From Clostridia bacterium (lineage in GTDB: Bacteria > Bacillota_A > Clostridia > Oscillospirales > CAG-382): 6,214 bases of DNA. Below the pieces are notes generated by a model. It searched no databases and was not told where the DNA came from. It saw only the letters and a list, made by a program, of their open reading frames with translations. The translations under genes were made by a program, and so were the position numbers. The stretch lies in contig JAFWWX010000446.1 in the NCBI GenBank assembly GCA_017517985.1, positions 1 to 6,214 of the forward strand, given 5' to 3'. Of the stretch, positions 1-5,439 are shown piece after piece; the stretch's first letter is position 1, and the number at the start of each line of letters is the position of its first letter.

Positions 1-37
1 AAAAAGGCAACGGCGGGTACAATGCATACCCGCCGTT
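1..37 (-). terminator. Rho-independent terminator, minus strand
   Basis: Perfect 11-bp GC-rich stem, AACGGCGGGTA (9-19) with TACCCGCCGTT (27-37), around a 7-nt loop. On the minus strand it is followed by GCC and a run of five T at the window edge, which may continue outside. The plus-strand flank (AGTATAATTTTAT) is only moderately T-rich, so minus-strand termination is favoured, though it could work both ways. It may act as a backup for the hairpin at 242-274. Confidence 0.75.
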
Positions 38-241
38 AGTATAATTTTATCGGATTATAGAAGCGGGCAACCGTAAAAACAGTATACGCTAATATTTTTA
101 TGTATTACAAATCCTTGCCTGCATACTATTAAATATTTGAATAGCACCTACAATTTAATTACAAATAATTATATCACAAAACGCAGATGTTATCAAGTGC
201 TAATTGTAAAAATTAAACGGGCGATTTCCATTAAAACGATA
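38..241. other. AT-rich non-coding spacer
   Basis: About 200 nt of strongly AT-rich DNA between the two terminator-like hairpins. I see no convincing open frame with a ribosome-binding site on either strand, no tRNA and no recognised riboswitch. The only notable element is a weak minus-strand promoter-like pair, listed separately. Confidence 0.6.
81..110 (-). promoter_or_regulatory. Weak candidate sigma-A-type promoter
   Basis: On the minus strand TTGTAA (110-105) and TATACT (86-81) are separated by 18 nt. Transcription would start near 74 and run into the hairpin at 37-9, which ends in a T-run. Such matches are frequent by chance in AT-rich DNA, so this is only a candidate. Confidence 0.2.
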
Positions 242-274
242 TGCCCCTATATACCGAAAAGTATAATAGGGGCA
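242..274 (-). terminator. Probable operon terminator hairpin (weak T-run)
   Basis: The arms TGCCCCTAT (242-250) and ATAGGGGCA (266-274) pair perfectly. After one bulged base (A265) the stem continues as ATAC (251-254) with GTAT (261-264), leaving a 6-nt loop. The hairpin starts 14 nt after the stop codon of the HPr-like gene. On the minus strand it is followed by TATCGTTTTAA, a short and delayed T-run, so termination may be partial. Confidence 0.65.
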
Positions 275-288
275 GTGGCATCAATGGC

Positions 289-558
289 TTAATCCTTAAC
301 GAACTTTCTTATCACAGGATATATGTCTTTGTCGCATTCGCAATAAATTGCGTTCCAATCGATATTTTGTGCCGAATGGAGTCTGTGCTGTATGTGTCCG
401 CCGAGGAGTAAAACGCACAACATGGACTTTGCAGAAAGCTCCCACGGATTTCCATGTTCATCTTTGCCCATAAGACGCACGTCACAGTCAACACTCTGTA
501 CTAACTTTGTAAATTCCTGCACATCCTGTGCTGTAATCAGTTCGATTTCATATTTCAT
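289..558 (-). CDS. HPr-like (Crh-like) protein lacking the catalytic histidine
   Basis: An 89-residue protein with the length and pattern of the phosphocarrier HPr. Its segment DCDVRL...SAKSMLCVLLLG (residues 24-53) aligns by eye with DADVNL...NLKSIMGVMSLG of Bacillus HPr. This places S45 at the regulatory Ser-46 position, with an insertion of about four residues before it. The active-site HARPA is replaced by TAQDV, so the phosphoryl-accepting His-15 is T9, and PEP-dependent sugar-transport function is not expected. Bacillus Crh shows the same combination (His lost, Ser kept) and acts as a regulator. The last 20 residues (ending VIRKFVKD) fit the final HPr helix. The gene starts 18 nt after hydA2 with only a weak AAAGA site, and it is probably the last gene of the operon. 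The fold assignment is by eye and could be wrong; the function is unknown. Confidence 0.72.
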   Translation of the reverse strand: MKYEIELITAQDVQEFTKLVQSVDCDVRLMGKDEHGNPWELSAKSMLCVLLLGGHIQHRLHSAQNIDWNAIYCECDKDIYPVIRKFVKD

Positions 559-562
559 GTAT

Positions 563-576
563 ATCTTTATAAAGAT
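563..576. repeat. 14-bp perfect palindrome in the hydA2-hpr gap
   Basis: ATCTTTATAAAGAT is perfectly self-complementary and fills most of the 18-nt gap between the hydrogenase stop and the next start. It also contains the only Shine-Dalgarno-like bases (AAAGA) for the downstream gene. In AT-rich DNA a palindrome of this size can arise by chance. Confidence 0.45.
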
Positions 577-1998
577 TTACTTCAAAACAGATACGGCATC
601 GCCGATAGTTTTTTCAAAAGCTTCACGACCGTATTTATCTACTTCATCCTTGTTCTTCTCACCGTGAGTCAAACATCCGGCACCGCCGATACATCCGCCG
701 ATGCAAGCCATGCCTTCAATAAAGTTTCCATCCAAAATGCCTTTGTTAAGTTTTAACAGTGCAACTCGGCAAGCCTCTATACCGTCACACGGAACTGCTT
801 TAAGATCAAAATCAATATCCTGTTCCTTAAGACCTTGTGCCACAGCATCGGAAAGACCTCCTGAACGTGCAAATATACGACCGAAATAAGAAGCGTTGTC
901 CAACACGTCCTCACCGAGAGTTGTTATATCAATATCCTTGCTGTCAAAGAGAGCCTGAAGCTCTTCAAAAGTCATAACAGCATCTACATAGGTTTTTACG
1001 TTCTCAAGCTGTGCTTCTGCTTTTTTTGCAGTACACGGACCGATAAATACTACTTTTGCATTTGGGGTTGTGTCCTTGATATACTTGGCAAGAGTAGCCA
1101 TCGGTGAAAGGTTGTGAGATACATATTTGAGAAGCTCGGGAAATGCAGACTTTACATATGCCACAAATGCAGGGCAGCAAGAGCTTGTAAGAATTCCTTT
1201 TTCGGCAAGTTCTTTTGATTCAGACTGAGCTACCATGTCAGCACCAAGAGCAGCTTCAACTACAGTGTAGAAACCAAGCTCTTTAAGTCCTGTAATTACC
1301 TGTCCGAGCTTTGCATATGTAAACTGGCTCGAAATAGAGGGGGCAACCATTGCATAAACCTTATATTTCTCGTTGTTGCCGCTTTTTTTGATAAGGTCGA
1401 TAACATTAAGAATATATGATTTATCCATAATCGCACCAAAAGGACATTGGTAAACACAGGCACCGCAAGAGGTACACTTGCTGTTGTCAATTGCCGCTGC
1501 ATTGTTATCATTTATTGAAATTGCCTTTATTTTACAAGCAATCTGACAAGGACGCTTTCTGTTTACAATAGCGGAGTAAGGGCATACCTTTGCACATTGT
1601 CCGCATTCTACGCATTTTGATTTGTCGATGTGTGCTACATGATTATGGTCAAAGGAAATAGCACCTCTTTTACATACATCTTCGCATCTGTGAGCGAGAC
1701 ATCCACGGCATGAATCGGTAACTTCATATCCGGCTGCCGGGCATTCATCACAAGCTATATCTATAACCTCAATAACATTGGGATTCTCCTTATCACCACC
1801 CATTGCAATGCGGACTCTTTCCTGAAGAATAGCACGCTCTTTGTACACACAACAACGCATTGTGGGAGTTTTTCCCGGAACAATTATAGAAGGGATCTTA
1901 AAGATGTTGTCAAGCAGAGTGTCGTTCCACGCCTGTCTTGCGACTTCTCGTAAGACCTTATATTTAAGATGTTGTACTTTAGTGTCAAACTTTCTCAT
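577..1998 (-). CDS. hydA2: Monomeric [FeFe] hydrogenase, group B type (probably ferredoxin-linked)
   Basis: A 473-residue cytoplasmic enzyme expected to interconvert protons and H2, probably with ferredoxin as electron partner. Two classical [4Fe-4S] motifs are visible: C129, C132, C135, C139 and C175, C178, C181, C185. Upstream there is a cysteine-rich stretch typical of group B: ACDECP (C83, C86), then CRGCLAHRCEDVC (C97, C100, C105, C109), plus C151 and C155 between the two motifs. These could ligate further clusters. H-cluster motifs are TSSCCPAF (C274 proton relay, C275 ligand), GPCTAKKAE (C322, K325) and EGMACIGGCIGGAGC (M430, C432, C436, C442). F278 replaces the group A tryptophan, and G320 replaces the group A methionine of MPC. 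The overall pattern matches the group B1/B3 family as I know it (TIGR04105-like). No PAS or NADH-binding domain is present. The name follows the R. albus hydS-hydA2 linkage and is a synteny guess, not proven orthology. Confidence 0.9.
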   Translation of the reverse strand: MRKFDTKVQHLKYKVLREVARQAWNDTLLDNIFKIPSIIVPGKTPTMRCCVYKERAILQERVRIAMGGDKENPNVIEVIDIACDECPAAGYEVTDSCRGCLAHRCEDVCKRGAISFDHNHVAHIDKSKCVECGQCAKVCPYSAIVNRKRPCQIACKIKAISINDNNAAAIDNSKCTSCGACVYQCPFGAIMDKSYILNVIDLIKKSGNNEKYKVYAMVAPSISSQFTYAKLGQVITGLKELGFYTVVEAALGADMVAQSESKELAEKGILTSSCCPAFVAYVKSAFPELLKYVSHNLSPMATLAKYIKDTTPNAKVVFIGPCTAKKAEAQLENVKTYVDAVMTFEELQALFDSKDIDITTLGEDVLDNASYFGRIFARSGGLSDAVAQGLKEQDIDFDLKAVPCDGIEACRVALLKLNKGILDGNFIEGMACIGGCIGGAGCLTHGEKNKDEVDKYGREAFEKTIGDAVSVLK

Positions 1999-2008
1999 TT
2001 CACACACT

Positions 2009-2014
2009 CTCCTT
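2009..2014 (-). promoter_or_regulatory. Shine-Dalgarno fixing the catalytic hydrogenase start
   Basis: AAGGAG lies 10 nt upstream of the ATG at 1998 and just after the phosphatase stop (TAA at 2021-2019). It favours the 473-residue product over the 22-residue-longer frame from 2064, whose extra residues would be encoded inside the phosphatase gene. Confidence 0.85.
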
Positions 2015-2018
2015 ACTT

Positions 2019-3191
2019 TTAGAAATAACTGACTTTGATTCGTTTTCCCATCTTTCGAAGACACTTAGATAATTCCTCAACAAGGTTCATCTTTATGCTG
2101 AAAGTGATAGGAAGATCCGGGTTCTGGTGTGCGGGATTTATTGCACGACCAACATAGAAATTTATATCTGTTGCTTCTTCAAAAAGAAGCTGGCATATTA
2201 AAGATGCACCGTCTCGTTTGAAGTTCCAATGCTCATACATCTCGTTCTTGTCAAGGTAGTCCCTTGCATATTCGAGAACACGGTTAACGGTGATAACACC
2301 TTCTGTAACAAGATCCACACCCTCAAGCTTGGCGATAGGAGGGACGTCCGACTTTTCAAAATTCAGAGTAGCCTCCAACGGCTTGTGCAGATATTTTGCT
2401 GCTATAGACGATGTAGTTCCACCGCATATGATGTGTTTTCCCTCCTTGGAGAAGAAAAGCGACATCATGCGGTCACAGTCATCTCTGTTTGATGGAGGAC
2501 CGAAAAGTATGTTCATTGGTTCTCTTTTACGTATCTTCACAATGCAGGCAGTAGCATCGTCACCCGGTTTTTGTCCGTAAAGCTTATCACATTCATCAAC
2601 AAGCAACGTTGACAAATTCTTTGCAGTCAGCCCACTTACAGACATAGTTTCCATAAAGTCTATTATATCTTCTCGTTTCCAACCGAAGTTGTATGCCATG
2701 CCGATTCCTGCATGAGGACAACCATCGCTCATTGCAATAAAAATGTCATTCTCACGGAGTCTTAATGTGGTTTTAAGGATTTTCTTTCCGCCAATATTAA
2801 CTTCCGTTGTAGGATAATCATAGTTGATATTATCACGAAGTACTATAACCTTTGGGTTATCGTACTGAATGATTTCTGCAGTTTGATTGTTTATAAGATG
2901 TATGATGGTGAAGGTTGAATAGGCAACGCCTCTGACAGAACATACAGGCAATGTTGCTGCTATTGTTGCAACACATTCCTCGATAGGAAGACCTTCAGCC
3001 ATCATGGTTGATATTATTTTTGATGTCAGAGTAGAAAGGATACTGGCTTTAACACCGCTACCAAGTCCGTCAGCAAGAACAATAACCGTTGAACTGTCAT
3101 TTTGCTCCACAATGTCAACGTGGTCTCCGCACAACTCCTCACCATAGTGGTTTATACTTTTGAAGCCGATATCTGCACATAAATCATTCAT
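2019..3191 (-). CDS. SpoIIE/PP2C-type serine/threonine phosphatase with unassigned C-terminal domain
   Basis: A 390-residue protein. The N-terminal part, about 1-220, is a PPM/SpoIIE-family phosphatase. Metal-binding aspartates are visible in ADGLGSG (D41), AMSDG (D156) and GDDAT (D211/D212), with a further acidic GDH at D23. Such enzymes remove phosphate from Ser/Thr of a regulator, classically an anti-sigma antagonist. Residues about 225-390 form a second domain I cannot name. It opens with GPPSNRDD, contains HIICGGTTSS (253-262) and DLVTEG (293-298), and ends in a basic tail. No membrane segment or fused sensor is seen. Start overlap with hydS strongly suggests HydS is the input. The phosphatase lies directly between the sensory and the catalytic hydrogenase genes. 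In Ruminococcus albus 7 a Ser/Thr phosphatase gene is likewise part of the hydS-hydA2 transcription unit. The substrate is unknown; the HPr-like protein two genes on is a candidate. Confidence 0.88.
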   Translation of the reverse strand: MNDLCADIGFKSINHYGEELCGDHVDIVEQNDSSTVIVLADGLGSGVKASILSTLTSKIISTMMAEGLPIEECVATIAATLPVCSVRGVAYSTFTIIHLINNQTAEIIQYDNPKVIVLRDNINYDYPTTEVNIGGKKILKTTLRLRENDIFIAMSDGCPHAGIGMAYNFGWKREDIIDFMETMSVSGLTAKNLSTLLVDECDKLYGQKPGDDATACIVKIRKREPMNILFGPPSNRDDCDRMMSLFFSKEGKHIICGGTTSSIAAKYLHKPLEATLNFEKSDVPPIAKLEGVDLVTEGVITVNRVLEYARDYLDKNEMYEHWNFKRDGASLICQLLFEEATDINFYVGRAINPAHQNPDLPITFSIKMNLVEELSKCLRKMGKRIKVSYF

Positions 3192-4863
3192 CCGAAATCG
3201 ACTCCTTTAGCTTTGATAATGCAATTTTAGTTTCTGCGGCAGTTTCTCCAAGAAGAGATGCTATTTCCTGAACAATACGCATCTGCTTGTCAACAACCCT
3301 GTCAGCAACCTCAATTGTCTGTGACTTCATGCTTTCGCGGCGTTCTCTTTGAAGCTGCTCTTCTGTAATGTCACGTATAATGCCGATGAGTAAATGTGTA
3401 TCCCTGTCAAATATGACACTCTGTTCAACATACTTCTTGTATTCCGCAAGATAAACAATTCTGTTTCTTATGTCTCTGCCGGTATTCCGCACTTCAATAA
3501 ATAAAGACGGGTCAAGAATTCTGACTACCTGGTCCCCAAGAATATCGGAAGTCTGACGTATATTCATAATTTGCCTTGCTGCCTCGTTGATTTGCTGTAC
3601 TTCAAGGTTCTCGTTAAGAACAATAAGACCGTTAGGTGTGTTCTTAACAATGGCATCAGAAAAGCTTTCAGCTTTATCCTTGAGAAACGGCAGGCACATT
3701 GATATTTCAGCCTTACCCTGGCATACAGCCTTAGCCTTTTCGCGGCAGGTGTTGTAACCGCAAGATCCACAGTTAAGTTCTTGTGAAGGCTTGAATTTAC
3801 CCATTTGCCTTAACACATTCATGATTTCAGTTTCACTGGGTTCGGAAAGCCTGTGTTCAATATATTCAAACTGCTTTCTAACTTCTGGGAAGCTTGGAGT
3901 ACTAACATCAAAATCCTCTTCTCCGGCATAATCGGTAACCGAAATATAGTCTTTGATTCGTGATGAACGATGGTATTTTTCCATAACCGGACCACCGATA
4001 CAACTTCCGGTGCAGGCAGACATTTCAATAAAGCATTTATGAATTTTACCGTTTTCGATATCACGAAGTGCATCTATACAGTTTTCAACACCGTCAAGCG
4101 CTATATATGTATAGCCTTCGGTTTTTTCTGTCATCGTTTTTAAAATACCGCCGGTAGTCGGAAAAAATCTTGCTCTGCTTTCCTTGGTTATGTCAATCTC
4201 AGGCTTTAGTTCAATTCCTTTTTCATTGAGCATTGTGGTAAGTTCTTCAAATGTAAGCACCGCATCAACAATGCCTTCGTAATGCTCAGCTTCATCTTTT
4301 TTTGCCACACAAGGACCGATGAAGACGGTTTTAGCACTTGGAAAACGCTTCTTGATATCATGGCAGTGAGCTTGCATAGGAGATACAACATCTGCAAGAT
4401 ATCCGAGAAGAGATGGAAAGTACTTTTGAATAAGGAGATTTACCGAGTGACAGCATGATGTGATAATTACATCACGCTCGTCTTCTTTAAGCATTCTCTC
4501 ATATTCTTTTTTTACGATAGTCGCTCCAATCGCAGTTTCTTCTACATCGTAAAATCCGAGCTTTTGCAATGCATCCCTCATTGAGTTGATTCCTACGCCT
4601 GTGTAGTTAGCAATAAACGAAGGAGCAAGACTTACGATAACCGGTTCAGGACTTTGAAGGAATACCTTGACCTTTTCAGTTTCGTCAACTATTTGCTTTG
4701 CATCCTGTGGACAAACGACAAAACACTGTCCGCACAGAATACATTCGTTTCCGATAATATGTGCCTGATTTCCGGAAAAGCGGATTGCCTTGACCGGACA
4801 ATGGCGGATACACTTATAACAATTTTTACAGTTTGATTTTTTCAGTGTCAGACAGTTTGACAT
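3184..4863 (-). CDS. hydS: Putative H2-sensing [FeFe] hydrogenase with PAS domain (group C, HydS)
   Basis: A 559-residue protein. Domains in order: a two-[4Fe-4S] ferredoxin domain (C12, C15, C18, C22 and C41, C44, C47, C51); an H-cluster domain from about residue 75 to 345; an Fe-S domain of the CxxCx4Cx16C type (C365, C368, C373, C390, as in PF04060); a PAS domain at about 400-500, ending in GIIRDITEE; and a charged helical tail at 500-559. H-cluster motifs are TSCCHS (C137, C138), GPCVAKK (C185, K188) and EMSACTGSC (C284, C288). The methionines next to the cluster in group A enzymes are replaced by G183 and S282, while the proton-relay cysteine (C137) is kept. This fits the sensory group C rather than a bulk H2 producer. 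There is no histidine kinase or cyclase domain, so output is probably via contact with the phosphatase whose start overlaps its stop. The start has AAAGGAAG (4878-4871) 7 nt upstream. HydE/F/G, needed for maturation, are not in the window. Confidence 0.93.
   Translation of the reverse strand: MSNCLTLKKSNCKNCYKCIRHCPVKAIRFSGNQAHIIGNECILCGQCFVVCPQDAKQIVDETEKVKVFLQSPEPVIVSLAPSFIANYTGVGINSMRDALQKLGFYDVEETAIGATIVKKEYERMLKEDERDVIITSCCHSVNLLIQKYFPSLLGYLADVVSPMQAHCHDIKKRFPSAKTVFIGPCVAKKDEAEHYEGIVDAVLTFEELTTMLNEKGIELKPEIDITKESRARFFPTTGGILKTMTEKTEGYTYIALDGVENCIDALRDIENGKIHKCFIEMSACTGSCIGGPVMEKYHRSSRIKDYISVTDYAGEEDFDVSTPSFPEVRKQFEYIEHRLSEPSETEIMNVLRQMGKFKPSQELNCGSCGYNTCREKAKAVCQGKAEISMCLPFLKDKAESFSDAIVKNTPNGLIVLNENLEVQQINEAARQIMNIRQTSDILGDQVVRILDPSLFIEVRNTGRDIRNRIVYLAEYKKYVEQSVIFDRDTHLLIGIIRDITEEQLQRERRESMKSQTIEVADRVVDKQMRIVQEIASLLGETAAETKIALSKLKESISDE
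3202..3208 (-). promoter_or_regulatory. Internal Shine-Dalgarno for the phosphatase, inside hydS
   Basis: AAAGGAG sits within the last codons of hydS, 10 nt before the phosphatase ATG at 3191. The hydS stop and the new start share ATGAATGA (3191-3184), an 8-nt overlap typical of translational coupling and near-equal synthesis of the two proteins. Confidence 0.8.
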
Positions 4864-4867
4864 ATCG

Positions 4868-5128
4868 TTACTTCCTTTCCCTGTTGATTACAGCGAGTAC
4901 TTTGTCGTTAAAAAACTCCCTGAAGTTTTCTCGGGTTACACCTGTATGTATTACATCATCAACCTGAACAGTGACACCCAAACGATTACATTTGCCGATA
5001 CAAAAACTTCCGGCAAGAGTTATTTCATCTTCAAGTCCGGAATCCTTGACTGCTTTTGTCAACAGTTCAATGATTTCAGGAGATCCTTTGATATGGCATG
5101 AACTACCAACACAAACCTGAATAACCAT
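4868..5128 (-). CDS. Thioredoxin-like [2Fe-2S] ferredoxin, second tandem copy
   Basis: An 86-residue paralogue of the preceding gene, with the same layout: C6-x4-C11 in VCVGSSCHIKGS and C43-x3-C47 in FCIGKC. The extra cysteine of the first copy is missing, and a basic C-terminal tail (NRERK) is present. It is expected to bind one [2Fe-2S] cluster and to act as a small electron carrier or subunit. An AAAGG Shine-Dalgarno (5142-5138) lies inside the end of the upstream gene, 9 nt before the ATG, which indicates translational coupling. Its stop is 4 nt from the hydS start. Two diverged copies in series suggest either a heterodimer or two different redox partners for HydS; the sequence cannot distinguish these. 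Confidence 0.9.
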   Translation of the reverse strand: MVIQVCVGSSCHIKGSPEIIELLTKAVKDSGLEDEITLAGSFCIGKCNRLGVTVQVDDVIHTGVTRENFREFFNDKVLAVINRERK

Positions 5129-5129
5129 A

Positions 5130-5372
5130 TCACTTTACCTTTGTCAAAACTTCGGTATTGAAAAATTCTTCAACAGTTTCAGGTGTAACTGAATAGAACT
5201 TATCATCTACTGTAACACAGACACCCTGCTGGCATTTGCCCATACAGAAGGTGCCGCCAAGTTCAACCTTGTCACCAACGTTGTTTTTGCCGATAAGATA
5301 CTGAAGTTGTTCTACAACAGAACGCGAACCCTTGATATGGCAGGAGCTGCCTATACATACTGTGATTTTCAT
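5130..5372 (-). CDS. Thioredoxin-like [2Fe-2S] ferredoxin (NuoE/HydC C-terminal-type), first copy
   Basis: An 80-residue protein made only of the thioredoxin-like [2Fe-2S] domain found at the C-terminus of NuoE and of HydC of multimeric hydrogenases. The four cluster ligands are visible as C6-x4-C11 in VCIGSSCHIKGS and C43-x3-C47 in FCMGKC. An additional cysteine, C52, follows in the QQGVCVTVDD strand. Full NuoE proteins are about 160 residues; the N-terminal helical domain is absent. It probably shuttles one electron in the cytoplasm, most plausibly to or from the downstream HydS, since no NADH-binding NuoF/HydB subunit is present here. It is the first gene of the compact operon, and only 1 nt separates its TGA from the next ATG. 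It is similar to but clearly diverged from its neighbour. Confidence 0.9.
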   Translation of the reverse strand: MKITVCIGSSCHIKGSRSVVEQLQYLIGKNNVGDKVELGGTFCMGKCQQGVCVTVDDKFYSVTPETVEEFFNTEVLTKVK

Positions 5373-5380
5373 AGCATTTA

Positions 5381-5387
5381 TTCCTTT
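5381..5387 (-). promoter_or_regulatory. Ribosome-binding site deciding the start of the first [2Fe-2S] protein
   Basis: AAAGGAA lies 8 nt upstream of the ATG at 5372. It supports that start over the in-frame ATG at 5411, which would add 13 residues encoded across one arm of the hairpin at 5397-5430. Confidence 0.8.
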
Positions 5388-5396
5388 CGTATTTAT

Positions 5397-5430
5397 GGCA
5401 GTTTGCACCATGTTGCAGGTGCAAACTGCC
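5397..5430 (-). other. Perfect 13-bp inverted repeat/hairpin between kinase and hydrogenase operon
   Basis: Arms GGCAGTTTGCACC (5397-5409) and GGTGCAAACTGCC (5418-5430) are perfectly complementary around an 8-nt loop. The hairpin begins 9 nt after the kinase stop codon and ends 9 nt before the Shine-Dalgarno of the next gene. In the direction of transcription it is followed by ATAAATACG rather than a T-run, so it is not a canonical intrinsic terminator. On the plus strand the following TGTTATTATTTATT is T-rich but interrupted. Possible roles are a weak terminator of the kinase transcript, an mRNA processing or stabilising stem, or an operator for a dimeric regulator. It does not match the Rex consensus. 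Confidence 0.6.
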
Positions 5431-5439
5431 TGTTATTAT

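Noticed and set aside
392..667. Plus-strand open frame crossing the hydA2/HPr-like junction
   Set aside because: It is antisense to two well-supported genes, has no ribosome-binding site or recognisable domain, and its composition is that of a reverse-complement shadow. The same applies to the other plus-strand frames opposite hydA2, the phosphatase, hydS and the kinase.
1999..2064. Upstream in-frame ATG at 2064, adding 22 residues to the group B hydrogenase
   Set aside because: It lies inside the phosphatase gene, while AAGGAG sits 10 nt before the ATG at 1998 and just past the phosphatase stop.
4868..5372. HydC subunits of an electron-bifurcating HydABC hydrogenase
   Set aside because: No NADH/FMN-binding HydB gene and no long HydA with an N-terminal [2Fe-2S] domain follow. 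The downstream hydrogenase is a PAS-containing sensor type.
5373..5411. Upstream ATG at 5411 for the first [2Fe-2S] protein
   Set aside because: The extra 13 residues cover a hairpin arm and precede the family's normal start (MKITVCIGSSC); a good Shine-Dalgarno supports 5372.
5397..5430. Rex (redox repressor) operator
   Set aside because: The repeat does not contain the TTGTGAA...TTCACAA-type consensus and has a much longer perfect stem.
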